Below, piece by piece: positions 21,396 through 33,309 of a DNA stretch of 64,000 bases. Below the pieces are notes generated by a model. The model was not told the origin of the DNA, made no database searches, and worked only from the letters and a program-made list of their open reading frames with translations. How positions within the stretch are numbered: the stretch's first letter is position 1; every line of letters starts with the position of its first letter. The translations under genes were made by a program, and so were the position numbers. Location of the stretch: assembly GCA_022702545.1 (NCBI GenBank), contig JAHRBC010000007.1, positions 930,001-994,000 on the forward strand, given 5' to 3'. The DNA comes from Phycomyces nitens (Eukaryota > Mucoromycota > Mucoromycetes > Mucorales > Phycomycetaceae).

Positions 21396-24300
21396 ATGGT
21401 CAACCATTCTGAAAATATATCTACTGCTGAAGCTACCCTCAATAACCAGGTAGCCCAACTATCAGTTACTGAGGATGTAGAGATAGCGGAATCAATTTTG
21501 TCCAACAAGACAGAATTGATGAAAGAGGACAACTCCTCTACAAAGGAGTTGACCATTGAGGAGAAGAAGAGCAAGTACAAACAAGACTCTCTTTGTCAAT
21601 GCATCAGATCTACTGAGCAGGAGTTGGACAACATCCAATTGGAGATGATCAACATCGCCACAAGACCAGGACTACAATCCAAGAAAGAGAGACTTGCTGA
21701 GGAGGATCTCCAACAGAGGACCATTCTCTTAACCACGAGACTCAAGTTATTTTGGGCTTCTATGAAGGAGGAGGAAGAGAAGACCAACAGGCTGTTGGAA
21801 GATGATTTGCAACCCGGCAGATACAAAGGAGCAGGGAACTGCATGTACTCACTTAGGGACATACCCAAGTTCCAAATCCATGCCATGAACATGGTGTACT
21901 TTCCCGGTGAAATGGTTTACGAGGATGTGAACGCATTTGCCGTTGCCTACAAACTCTTTCTGAATCTATCAGGATTGGGTGGAAAAACAGGATGGAAGAA
22001 GCTATTAATCATGGTTTTTCATGCAACTTTCCACCATTGGGTGCAGGAAAAACTGTGTTTGGCTGAGTCATGGCAGGAAGCCAAGAAGATGATAGAGGAG
22101 AAATTTAACTCCAACATCGCCCGTGGCAAGAGCAGGCTCAGCATCCTGTTCATGTCAATCTGAGACAATGAATCGGTGGAGGTCTACTCCATGCGTTTCT
22201 TGAAGGAGGCTAACAAGGCCGGGTTCAACAGCGAGGACACGACCTTGGCTGAATTCTTTTTGAAGAGTTTACCATCGCCATGGTACGATCCCATCTTCAA
22301 TAACCTGAGCACAGGCAAGGAAGACGTAAGCTTTGTCAAGACGATTGACCAGGTCACCCAAGCTGCCAAAAGAGTTTCTGCCCCGCGTTACAACAAGGGA
22401 GACAAGAGGAAATTCTTGAGGGAATCAAACAACCTCTTCTGCAGTGCTCACAGAGGCTACACCACAGATCACGATGAGGAGAATTGCAGTCAGGTCGAGC
22501 AAGGCAAGAGAGTGAGAAGGGAGCTGGTCTACCACAATGAGGCCAGGTCAAATGGCAACAAGCCAAGAAACTTGGGCTCGAAGAACCTTCCGTACCAAGC
22601 CACCTCCACAAACCAGAAACCACTAGTTTCTAACAAGACGGAGGACTGAAGATGCAAGTTCTGCAAAGGACCATTTGCTTGGGGCCATACTTGCGAGGCA
22701 TATTACAATGTGTTCCTAGAAAGAAGACCAGAAAACCTGGCAGCCGGAAGAAACGTCACCATCAACATGGTGACGTCTTCTGATGGCTTGAACAAGAGCA
22801 AGTGGGCTCCGTACAATAACAACCACCACAACAATAACAACAACAGCAACAACAACTGCAACAACAACTGCAACAACAACAGCGGCGGCGGAGTTGTGTA
22901 CCCTGGCAGGAGCCAAATTCAAGACGCGATGAGCAATGCCATGAGCTCTGACCCCTTCGACAACGAAGATTGTAAGTTGGCTGAAATTAATGGAGAAACA
23001 AATCCATCCAACAAATTGTTATTGACACCTATTGTCATAGAAGGAACCAAGCTCATGGCCATGTGCGATTCTGGTGCCGACACCACGTGTATTAACCAAT
23101 ACACATTTAATAAATATTTTGCGCACAAACAAATCTTTCCAGTGCAGGGTGTGATAAAAAACTTTGCACATGAAAGTAGCAATTACCCTGAGAGATTAGG
23201 TCAGACAGAATTACTGTCAGTAGTGTATGGAGATGCTCCATTTTGCTGTACCCATCAATTTGAAGTCGTAAATTTCCCTAATCACATAGCAGCCCAAGCT
23301 GATATATTGTTGAGAACAGATATATTTGAAAAGTTGGATATCCAAATGATGGGAATTGCTTATCGTTACCCTAAAGAATTTGAAGAGAACTACTCAGAAC
23401 CGCAAGATTTAAACTTTGATACAAATAATTATTATAATCCTGAGAACAGCAATTATGGAACTGAATTGGAAAGACAACAATTTTTCCAAGATATTTCGGT
23501 GGCCATACAGAAGAACGAAACTATCAAACTCGGTACATTCTGTAATGTACCTGCTTCAGAAGTACGTATTCCTATGAAGCAAGACGGAACAAATTGTTAT
23601 ATTAGACAATACCCCCTACCATATAAATACATGCCCAAAATACAAAAGCAGCTTAACGAATGGCTACAGAGTGGCTTGGTAGTACCAGCAGAACCAAGTG
23701 CCCAATATAACTCTCTGTTGTTAGTAATCCCTAAGAAAGGAGACAATAGTGCTTTAACAAAGCTGCGTATAGTACAGGACTTACGTCGGATAAATATCAA
23801 CATATCAGATTCATACAAAGAGGACTATGCAGTAAACTGCATTCAAGATATTTTCCAAAAAGTTGCCAAACCAGGGATGGTGTTCTCAAAGTTGGACTTA
23901 AAAAATGCTTACCACTCATTTAAAGTCAAAGAATCTGATCAAGAAGTACTTTCTTTTACCTTTGAGAACAAAACATACAAATGACAAGCTTGCTGCTTTG
24001 GCTTAAAAACTATTACAAGTTTATTTTGCAGAGTTATCAAGATAATTCTTGGGGATACTGAAGGTGTCGAATCCTACGTTGATGACTGTATTTTATTCAG
24101 TACCCCTGCACAACATGCTCAACTCGTACAAACCGTGATAAACAAGCTTACAGCTGCTAATCTGAAACTCAATATACAAAAATGCAAATTTTTCTAAACT
24201 ACAATCTTTACCTTGGGATTTGTTGTTGGCCCTGGTATTACCAAAATAGACTTTTGAAAACTATCGAATATTCAGGAATGGCCAATCTGTTGATCTGCAG

Positions 24301-26580
24301 AACAAGTCAGAAAACTCATGGGAACTATCACATTTATAAGAGACTATATTCCATTGAGCTCCAAACTAACTGCACCTTTGGATCAATTACGCTATGAACC
24401 TAATGTCAAAGAAAAATGGAATAACACACATACTGAATGCCTAGAAGCCATTAAGCAAGTTCTATTATCAAGTGTGATATTACATGCCCCAGATATGAGT
24501 AAGAAGTTTTACATACAAACCAATACCTCGCTTTATGGCATATCTGCTATTCTGTACCAAAAGGTGGAGGATGGGTGCACTAAGCATATTGCATTTATAT
24601 CCAAATCTTTGAACAAACATCAACGGTTATAGTCAACCAACCGTCGCAAAATCTACGCTATTATATTTGGGCTGGAAAGGTTTAGACCTTTATTGCTAGG
24701 CAACCCAAACCTAGAAATACAAACGGATCACTCAGTGCTAGTTTATTTATATTCTAGTAGCTATTTGTCCAGTAACCTCCAAAATTATGTCGATACTCTC
24801 AACGAATACAGGCGACTGAAAATCAGCTACGTCAAAGGAGTAGATAACACTCTACCCAATGCGCTGAGCCGGCTATACCCTCCGGTTGAAGAAGATGTGC
24901 AACAAAAGAAAGAGGAGGATCAAGTCATCCATAAAATGCTAAAATATATTATGATAAAACGACAGAACATCGAACCCAATGTTACATCTAACTATGAAGT
25001 AAAGAAAAGAGGATCACACTTCACCAAACGTCAAATAGTACATAGCAAAGACAAAGACCTACATATCCTAGCCGTTAAACTCAACAATGAGCAATTCAAG
25101 GAAGCTACCTTAGATTATTTGATTCCACCTCTAGCTGACAGAAAGTCATTGGTGGAAGAAGCTCACAAAATGGGACACTTTGGCATAGAAGGCGTAGTAC
25201 AATCACTACTAAGTGATGGTATGTATTGGTCATCAATGTATAAAGAATGCAAGGAAATCATATCGAACTGTATACCTTGTGCGCAACATACCATTGTAAA
25301 AAGAGGGTACAACCCCAAGAAAAGCATAGTGGCTTGGGATGTATTCAATCATATTGCAATGGATTTGGCAGGACCTTTTGCAATTACCAAAAACCAAAAC
25401 CTATACATATTGGTGGTGGTCGATGTAGCAACTAGATACATTATTGCCAGACCATTACCCAACAAACAAAGTGACACTGTAGCCAAAGTCTTAACAGGGA
25501 TATTTGGAGATTATGGTATTGCAATCGTAGGACGATTCATTCAATTGGATAATGGTAGGGAATTCAGGAACTGCCTGATGCAATCTATTACCCAGATTCT
25601 GGGTATCAAACATAAATTTTCGACTGCCTACTACCCACAAGGAAATGGAATTGCTGAAACTAGCGTCAAAATGATAACAAATATCTTGTGCAAATTATGT
25701 GGACAAGACTTCAGAAACTGGGATGACATACTACCTACAGCACAACTATGCTGCAATTTGAAGATCCATACCAGATCTGGTTCAAGCCCATTCTCACTTA
25801 TGTTTGCGCGTAAGGTTAATAAACCTGGTGACTACTCTGCCAACAATACACAGCCATCTACTACCAAAGAATGTCTTACTGAAGAAGAAATACTTCAGCA
25901 AGCAGAAAAAATGTCAACAATAGTATTTCCTGCAATTAAGAAACATACAATGCAACTCATCGAAGAATATGACAAGAAATTTAACAAGAAACATTATCTT
26001 ATCGATATACCTTTGGGACAAACAGTCATGGTATGATTACCATTGAGAGATACAAAACTATCGCCACTATTCGAAGGTCCATTTGTAGTTGTTCGCAAAA
26101 TGGAAAGTAACAACTATGTATTGCGCGATGAAATGAATGAGCTATTACATCATGACTATACACCATCAGAACTAAGAGTGGTGAACATTGATGAAACTGC
26201 TATCGAAGATGAATATGTCAAAGTAGACGAAATACGAGACCATAAAGACGCAGGTCAATCTCGTCTATTTTTGGTCAAATGGAAAGGATTTGGAGAATGT
26301 GAAAATTCTTGGATTTCGGCTAGCGAATTTTGCTCACCGGAACCCATTCGCAAGTACTGGAAAAGACTGGAAGAACAAAAAAGCAAAGCGATACTTGCTA
26401 AGGTTGCTCAGTCATACAACCTGTTCGTAAAAGAGGGCGTCCAAGAAAAACCGATAGCGATGTACCAACTACCAATTCCAATGCTATAACAATTGGGACA
26501 AAATACACACGGACAATGACATTACCTACCACCATCCAAAACCAACCTGTACGAAAGAGAGGACAACCTCGTAAACTCTA
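21396..26580 (+). pseudogene. Gag-Pol of G2 with multiple nonsense changes
   Basis: It reads like the G3 protein. The Gag starts MVNHSENIST and carries a knuckle CKFCKGPFAWGHTC (C-x2-C-x7-H-x-C) near 22650 and an Asn-rich linker. The protease has CDSGADTTC (about 23065). The RT has ESYVDDCILF (about 24070), followed by RNase H. The integrase has a zinc region, DLAGPFAITKN and the NGIAETSVK part of its active site. A chromodomain (VKWKGFGECENSWISASEF) lies near 26280-26340. Stops occur at 22161, 22647, 23982, 24195, 24256, 24289, 24630 and 26034. Several are TGA where G3 has CGA. A one-base deletion near 26410 removes the C-terminal KRGRP motifs from frame. Confidence 0.93.
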
Positions 26581-26700
26581 AAACTTTTATTTTTCACATT
26601 TTTTTTTTATCCAAGTCGGTTTTTTTTTGTTTTGTTTTGTTTTTTTGGATTACTAGACTAACAAGTTGTTTCAATCATAATTGAACCTGGCTGGGGGGAG

Positions 26701-26927
26701 TGTGGTAAAACCACCTTTAAATACTATTACAAATTGGCTTAACAAAAACTAAGTAACAAAATCCACTCAAGTAGATTTAAGTTACACTAATATCTAAAAG
26801 CCCTATTAGCACCCAGTCAAGTATTTATACACAAATCCTACAACAGACAGAATTTTAGTTTCTCTTTTACTTTGAGAAATAAATATCAAGTAAAATTGAC
26901 TTATCGTGTTTTAGTAATTTTGTTACA
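26701..26927 (+). repeat. 3' LTR of G2
   Basis: It follows the ggggggag polypurine tract and ends TTACA. The flanking ccttc target duplication is at 26928-26932. Confidence 0.95.
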
Positions 26928-26932
26928 CCTTC

Positions 26933-27469
26933 TATGATCAAGCTCTAGGGGTATTTATATGAATATTTCTAGCTAATGTTTACTAAGATAGTTATAATGA
27001 TTGGTTCTATGGAGTGTCTTTACAAGGAAAGCAAGGGAAGAATACTATTGGTCTTAGAGATGCGATGTCTAGATCTGGTTATAATTGGTCAATCAATTTT
27101 ACCAATAGGATGTTTCTTACAGGCAGAAAGAATATCTGGTTCTACTGCAAAAGCTTATAATTATATGATTTTATATAAGAAATATACTGAGTTGCCTCAG
27201 TCATAGACTTCGCAACTTGTACATTTCTACTGGTCTAGCTTAGTCGTAGACTTCACAACTTATATGTTTTTTATATATAAGATATTGTAATACGTGATGA
27301 GTTAGGATAGATTTATCACATGACGGACTAATCTCATTCTTTTTAATAATAAATATATATCTATTTTTGATATTATATTATAAAAGATACAATAGAAAGA
27401 GTATTATTTAATAGCAGTAGATATTTATAAAGATTTATTTAAATGGATAATATGTATATAATATGATGA
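26933..27469. other. Probable remainder of the G5 LTR/leader, then unassigned AT-rich DNA
   Basis: The first part continues the sequence left of G2 (removing G2 joins gcttgatccttc to tatgatcaag). Its promoter-like features (aataaag left of G2, gtatttatatg right) resemble other LTRs here. No gene is seen. From about 27240 it is plain AT-rich sequence up to the Helitron stop codon. Confidence 0.4.
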
Positions 27470-29158
27470 TTAATTGATCAGTGCTTCTTTATATACAATA
27501 TTTGCAGTATACTCCAAGTTGTCTGAGATCGCAACATGTACATTTGTTGGATTGGTAGCTCTTGATAAAGCAACATATAGTTGTCCATGAGAAAAGACTG
27601 GCTGATCAAGGTAAATGCCAACATGACCTAATGTCTGACCTTGAGCCTTATTAATAGTCATGGTAAATGCTGGACGGACAGGGAATTGGCGTTGAGAGAG
27701 ATAAAATGGAAACTCCCCATCATTAGTTGCCATATTGAACCATGGGATCAAATGTTCTTGGCCGCTGCGCCCTTGATCCAGTCTTTTGACAGCTATGACA
27801 TACTGCGATAGTCTTGTCACAAATACCTTTGTTCCATTACAAAGTCCAGCCTCTGGATCAATGTTGCGCAGAATCAAAAGAGGCATACCAATCTTCAAGT
27901 TGAGCTTATGAGATGGTATCCCACTGCAAGAGACTGAGTTAAGAAACTCGATTGGATATTGGGCATTATCTGAATCTAGGTTATCTGAATCCATTACACT
28001 GTCTAAAGAATCAAATCTTTGCACATCACCAGTGAAAAGATCAAGAGCAACAGTATTGATTTGGTTAATTGTCTTGTTGGTGGGAGCAAGAATTGCACTG
28101 TGACTGTACTGTATAGGATCGATTTGGTCTGAAGATATGTATGGATATACTTTCTTTATGAGCTCCTCAAAATCCTTTGATTTCACACGCCATGGTACTG
28201 GGATATACATGCTGTGTTCATGCTCTCCTTGCCCATTTCCAATCTCTAAGAGTTTGGTAGCAAACTCTGCACCAAGATGCTCACTTTGCCCAATTCTCAT
28301 GTTCTTTATCAAATGCAAGACTTTGACATGACTCCAGAATGATGCTCTGTGAAGGCACTGTCCAACGATTTCTGATCGAGTACCTTTTCTGACAACGGAA
28401 AGGATTTGATAAAAATTGCTACCAAAGACAAAAACCTTGGCACCAAATGGAATATTTTGGTATGCCGGATCAACAGCACCCATTATATCTTTTAGACATT
28501 TGTCAACAGCTTCAAAATTGTACTTGCTACACATAACAGCCTTGTCCCAGAGAAAGAGAGATGTCTTTTGTAACAGATTGGCATGTGAGGATCCAAGTGA
28601 AATATTGCATGTTGAGTTTATATCTGCATTCAATGGTATCTTGAATCTGCTGTGAGCAGTTCTTCCACCAGGCAAAAGAATTGCAGCAATTCCAGAGCTT
28701 GCGACAGGAAGAGCAATCTTGTCCTGAGATCTGACATAGTTGAGAAGAGTCTTGAAAAGCAAAGACTTTCCAGTACTGCCAGGTCCATCCACAAAGAAAA
28801 TTCTTGGCTGGTTTGTGTTGGCTGATGCACTTATACTTTCAACAATCTGATCATACGCTGTTTTTTGCTCAATGTTCAGCATTGGAACTGTTATATCCAG
28901 GCTTGCTTGTTCATTCTCTCAGTCATATTCTCGAGACTCAACTATTTCAAGGGCTTGGAGAGATGGTAGAGTTTCTAACTCTGTTATAAATGTCTGTGGC
29001 ATAGTGGGGAATTCTGACAGATTATGCCCTGTTACTTGCAATTGTGTCTGGATGTTGCCAAGAACTCTCTTGAAAACATTCTGCTCTTGTTCTTCACTGA
29101 TTGCATCTTCAATATTTGGGAAGGAACGGTGGATTGCAAAGAAGTAATCATCAGACAT
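27470..29158 (-). pseudogene. Helitron PIF1-like helicase domain
   Basis: From MSDDYFF (29158), past a TGA near 28917 (REYD stop ENEQ), a 470-residue frame encodes a PIF1-type SF1 helicase: LNIEQKTAYDQI; Walker A GPGSTGKSLL at about 28763-28786; ASSGIAAILLPGGRTAHSRF; and the C-terminal TINKAQGQTL with LYVALSRAT. It would unwind DNA during rolling-circle transposition. In most relatives the Walker A loop is GPGGTGKT; here the third glycine is serine. The Walker B region reads FLWDKAVMCSKYNFEAV, with K where E is usual, which hints at catalytic loss. Confidence 0.9.
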
Positions 29159-29183
29159 TCTATCTTTGTGTTTCTCCCAGAGG

Positions 29184-29957
29184 TTAAAGATTATGTTTTA
29201 TTGAGAGATATAGTGCTGGCAGTCTATAGACCATATAGCATCTCAAGTGTTTCTCCCAGAGAGAAGCAGGATCTGCAGGCAAACAGTTTGTGAGAATGTA
29301 AGAGAATAAAGCTCTTATTGCAGCAGCGGAAGAAGCCATGTGGCCGGCTTCAGAGAGGCACAAATCCCACTCATTGTCATTTGCGAGCAGTCCAAAAGCA
29401 AGAGCAGCCTCTTGAAAGGTCTCGCACTGAAAATCGTTTACTCTTTTGATATGCTCAAAGCTAGTTGGTCCAGGAATTTTGAGTAAGAGAAGTCTTAAAC
29501 AAAACAATTCCATATTAGCTGGGCTTGCTGCATATATCTGTGCTACTACATCCTTAAATGGTGGTCGTGATCTTTGCTTCCATGTTTTGGTATCAGGACT
29601 CCATGTGTAGTGTTTTGGGATTTCAGGGTATATATATTGGCAGGCATTTTGGTCTTGTAAACAAAGTTCAAAGAAAGCCAACAGCATTTTTCCCTGCGAG
29701 ACTGCATCTCTTGCCAACTGAAGCTGTTCAGCACTCATATCTTCACGGAAGTTGACCAATTGCTCACCAGGCAGGTGGATGTTCAACCTTTGTACCATGG
29801 GAAATTGGACATGGATTGGCATAGAGAAGATGTGGTATGCTGCTTCACATGGACCAATATACCTTGCATTCTGGTACTCTGCTATTTCATCAACTGCCGG
29901 AGGGAGAATTTGATCATTTGGAGTGATTGAGGCATTTTCATCTCTAATCTCCAGTTG
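29184..29957 (-). pseudogene. Helitron middle region, interrupted by an insertion with a 15-bp repeat
   Basis: After the stop near 29959 the frame resumes with AQLEIRDENA and runs through the FSMPIHVQFPMVQRLNIHLPG block typical of Helitron proteins. At 29168-29182 and 29247-29261 the same 15 bp (gtgtttctcccagag) occur, with 64 bp of unrelated sequence between them. The coding sequence LWEKH is split there and the frame is lost. Removing one repeat and the 64 bp would rejoin LWEKH with KDRMSDDYFFAIHR. Confidence 0.8.
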
Positions 29958-29960
29958 AGC

Positions 29961-31000
29961 TCAGTCAGATCCTTTGGTGATATACTTGCAAAGGTACTTT
30001 ATGGCGCGAGTAGTTGAACATATCTCGACATTAATATGCGCTGCATACTTGTGTGAGAGATATAGGTTGTAGGGCACTACATGCTGGTTGGTGGCAACAA
30101 AAGTTCTATGGTGAAAGGCATGGAATTGACCATTGTTCCGTCTGTGGTATAATGGGTACCCATTCTTGCTCACTCTTGTCTCCTCTACAAAAGCCTTTGG
30201 ATAGCCTTTTGTACATTGACCATCTTTCATGCATGGTGCATTTGGGCGTGATATTCCACATGGACCATGAATCATTGAGCTGACAACTGTATTGTACAAC
30301 TGTTGATTTTCGTGAGAGTTTGACAACTTGGCACTAACAAAGTGATCAAACTCTTGTGGTGTCTGTGGGCGTTCACCTTCTTCAAGAATGAAGAGCATGT
30401 GAGCATGGGGTAAACCTCTTTTCTGAAACTCAATGGTTACTATATATGAAGAGACTGCGCCAAAATATTTGCTGTTTGTGATATGCTTGATGAGTTCTTT
30501 CAGCTTCATATTGAACACGCAAACACAAAGTTCTGGATGGTCTTGAGCCTTTTGTCCATGAAGTTCTCTGACAATTTCTGGCCACTGTGGGCTACAGGTA
30601 AAAGTAATGAAGAGAGTTGGTACTGCACGGGTTCTTATAAGCGCCAATCCATCTTGCAGCATTTGTTTCATGTATCTTAGCCCTCCAGTAAACGAAGATG
30701 GAAGGATTACTGCTCTTCTAACCTGGCAAGGATCATTGACATTGTCTGATATGCCTTTGTATAATTCTACTCTCAGGCCATCTTGGTTGAGTCTGAGATA
30801 TAGAAGCCGACTTGTCTCAATCCGTACATAATTGTCCACCAAGTACTGCTGGAACAATCTTCCATAGTGGTGAAGATATGTTCCATCACAAACCATTAAT
30901 AGGAAACAGCAGTGGGCAAGGATTGAGACCCGGACGGATTGTCTGCTGCCATGAATCACAGGATTTGGTGGAGTGCACGCAAGATTCATATGCCATCCAT
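29961..31000 (-). pseudogene. Helitron Rep (HUH endonuclease) region
   Basis: The frame includes the conserved LPSSFTGGLRYMKQ lead and the LFITFTCSPQWPEI block. The HUH motif follows, GLPHAHML, at about 30395-30415. The C-terminal segment has two tyrosines four residues apart (KYLCKYITKG), the usual Y2 arrangement. The enzyme would nick single-stranded DNA at the element ends. The frame ends at TGA after KGSD, where related proteins usually continue with arginine (CGA to TGA). The real N-terminal part is missing. The first residues before SDGWH come from the terminus of element E. Confidence 0.88.
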
Positions 31001-31025
31001 CACTGCAAAAAGCATACAGTTTCAT

Positions 31026-32467
31026 AGGGTAGAAAGAGTGGGAATATTATGTTTAAATCATTGATTTCTATATGGTTTTACTCTAATTACCATCAAGATA
31101 CCTAGCTTAATAATAACGGGTAGAAAGAAGCTTGAGATCATAAAGAAACCCTTTGCCTGTTGCACTACAATAGAGTTCTTTAGTCCGTCATGTACAATCC
31201 ATAATCTGTACTCTGTGTAAACACTTGTACTCCAAGCTTATGTGGTCAGTAAAATCCATTTTGAGTTTCATTTGTTATAAAAAAAGATTAAGAATTGGGT
31301 ACCACATCAGCACATACACTTTCTCGATTTCATAATATTATTTATTAATTAATTTATAATAGACAATGAAGAGTAAGTGTAGTTTACGGTACACAATTAT
31401 GGAGAAAGTGTAGTTCATGATACACAATTATGGGGAAAGTGTAGATTTTAAAGAAGCGCTTTGGCTGAATAATCATTTTGTTTTTATTTGTTTCATAAAA
31501 AATATTCTCTAGGTGGGGGCTATAATCATACGATTGATTTCTTTACTAGAGCTACTGTATCTATTTGTATTTGTAAATAAATACTCATAGCCAGATCTTG
31601 GGCAAAATGAAATATACTCAGAGAGTTGTCCAGTGCTATATTTTATACTCTAGAATAAAAAGTCTATTAGAATATAGTTATCAAAAAGTAAAATATATAT
31701 ATTGCGGTACTTACAGGCATCATAACAAACATTTTATACTCTTTGATTCTGTTTTGAAATACCACAGTTAGTATAATGTATGCTGAAAGTATAAAAGACT
31801 TGTTTTAAAACAACTTACTTTATATAATCGGCCACAACACGGCAGTATAAATGAGAGATGAGCCAAAAAAATCTATAGCAGATATTTAGTAACTGTAAAA
31901 CAAAAAATAATATTTTATATATATTTACCATAATATTTTTCAAGAGCCAAGACCAGAGTAAATAAGAATAATAGGAAAGCAGAGTATAGAAAGATAGTGA
32001 GTACTTATACTAGGCATAATCATATCTTACATTTGCATGTCTTGTTTGGTCTTTCAAATAGAAACAAAAGGAGAATATATGCTCTATAATAAAGTCCCAT
32101 AGTCAGTAAAAATAAAAAAGATATTAAAAAAAACTTACCGTGTATTGAGTATCAAAAATAATAAGAGAGGAAAAGAAGGAGAAAAAGGAAAAAAATGGAC
32201 TCTGGCCAAGATGTCTGGATCGTAAAATAAAATATGATTGGTAAATCAAAAAAATCTAAAAGAAGATGCCAATTTGTGTATCCAATGTTTATACTTCTCT
32301 GAGTTGAAAAGACGTTTTGATCTTATTAAAGAAGTAGAAAAATTCTCTTAAATATCATCTCAAACAAACCAAACCAACCTCTCTTACTTGCTCTTTTTAC
32401 TTGTATGTATATATACATATACCAACATATTTATTTATATTAATTGATATTGATTTATTTGTAGAAA
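31026..32467 (-). other. Element E region expected to hold ORF3 (decayed or unresolved)
   Basis: There is no long ORF. On the minus strand, GTAAGT donor motifs occur at 32138-32133, 31818-31813 and 31714-31709. They fall where B, C and D carry the micro-exon gene ORF3, divergent from ORF2. I could not join a continuous reading frame. A 31-32-nt tandem repeat (unit begins aagtgtagttyaygrtacac) lies at about 31375-31445. Confidence 0.35.
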
Positions 32468-32691
32468 ATGTACAACTTTGACCCTTCCTGAATTTCGGTG
32501 AACAATCCCATGTTTGCTGCTATTACCCATAGTGCAATGGCCAACAATAGTAGCATGCAAGCACCTCTAATTGCTGCTACTAGCCCAGTACCAGCAGTTG
32601 CTCAAAACTTTCAGGGACTAGAAGATCCCGTTCTCACCTTGTTGCATTCAACCAATGCAAATATCAATAGTCTTGCTGATCAAATAAAAAT

Positions 32692-33309
32692 TGTTGTGGG
32701 TAGAAATAAACTTGGAAAGATACGAAAGAATTCGTGAGAACTTGTGTAGGGTGTTTATTCAAAAGAAAAAGGTTATCTTTCTACACAGAACTAACTACTG
32801 ATATTTATATGTTTTCTGATTTATAATTCAGTATATGCTTTGGTAATATTTATCATGATGAGTCATCTTCCAGGAGTATTGTCTTTCTGGAAAGATCCAG
32901 AGAGACCTATTGATATGATACTTCTCCAGTCAGATCAGCTAGAGAGCTTTGATAAAGAAGAGCATTTATGCTATTGGTAATATTTTAATATTCCGACCCA
33001 GATACTTGGGTAATGTTTTAGAATTATTAATTCATTGTAGTTGTAGTCTCTCAATCAAGTATTCATATAATAAACGAAATATGTAGATGGAATATGATGA
33101 TGCCATTAGATAAATATGTGTATATCTGTATATCCTATATTATGGTGATAACGATAATAATAATAAATAATAATCAATTATGTGTATGATGATCTGTGTA
33201 TTGGATAATCTCATAAAGGCAGATCCGTTTGACTGGAATAGCTGAGGATATTATTTTATCCTTCAGTCTTACTCTCAGATTCAGCAGTGATCAATACTCA
33301 TTTACAACA
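32692..33309 (+). repeat. Solo LTR in element E ORF2
   Basis: The 618-bp unit starts TGTTGTGGGTAG and ends ATTTACAACA (inverted TGTTGT ends). It is flanked by the exact 5-bp duplication aaaat at 32687-32691 and 33310-33314. A partial copy lies at 42933-43288. There is no internal region, so it is a solo LTR of an LTR retrotransposon family not otherwise in the window. Orientation is arbitrary. Confidence 0.85.

Larger units (their letters stand above)
21107..26927 (+). mobile_element. Ty3/gypsy chromovirus G2 (complete but dead)
   Basis: The two 227-bp LTRs (21107-21333 and 26701-26927) start TGTGG and end TTACA. They are flanked by the exact 5-bp target duplication ccttc at 21102-21106 and 26928-26932. 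A polypurine tract (ggctggggggag) precedes the 3' LTR. I see one difference between the LTRs (attaac versus attagc). The gag-pol region between them is broken by many stop codons. It is a close relative of G3. Confidence 0.95.
27470..31000 (-). mobile_element. Helitron rolling-circle transposon (5'-truncated)
   Basis: The minus strand encodes, in order, a Helitron-type Rep (HUH) region (up to 31000-29961), a linker region and a PIF1-like helicase (28882-27470). The N-terminus is cut at 31000/31001, where element E begins. I could not fix a 3' CTRR end with hairpin. Stops at about 29959 and 28917 and an insertion near 29180-29260 make it inactive. Confidence 0.9.
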
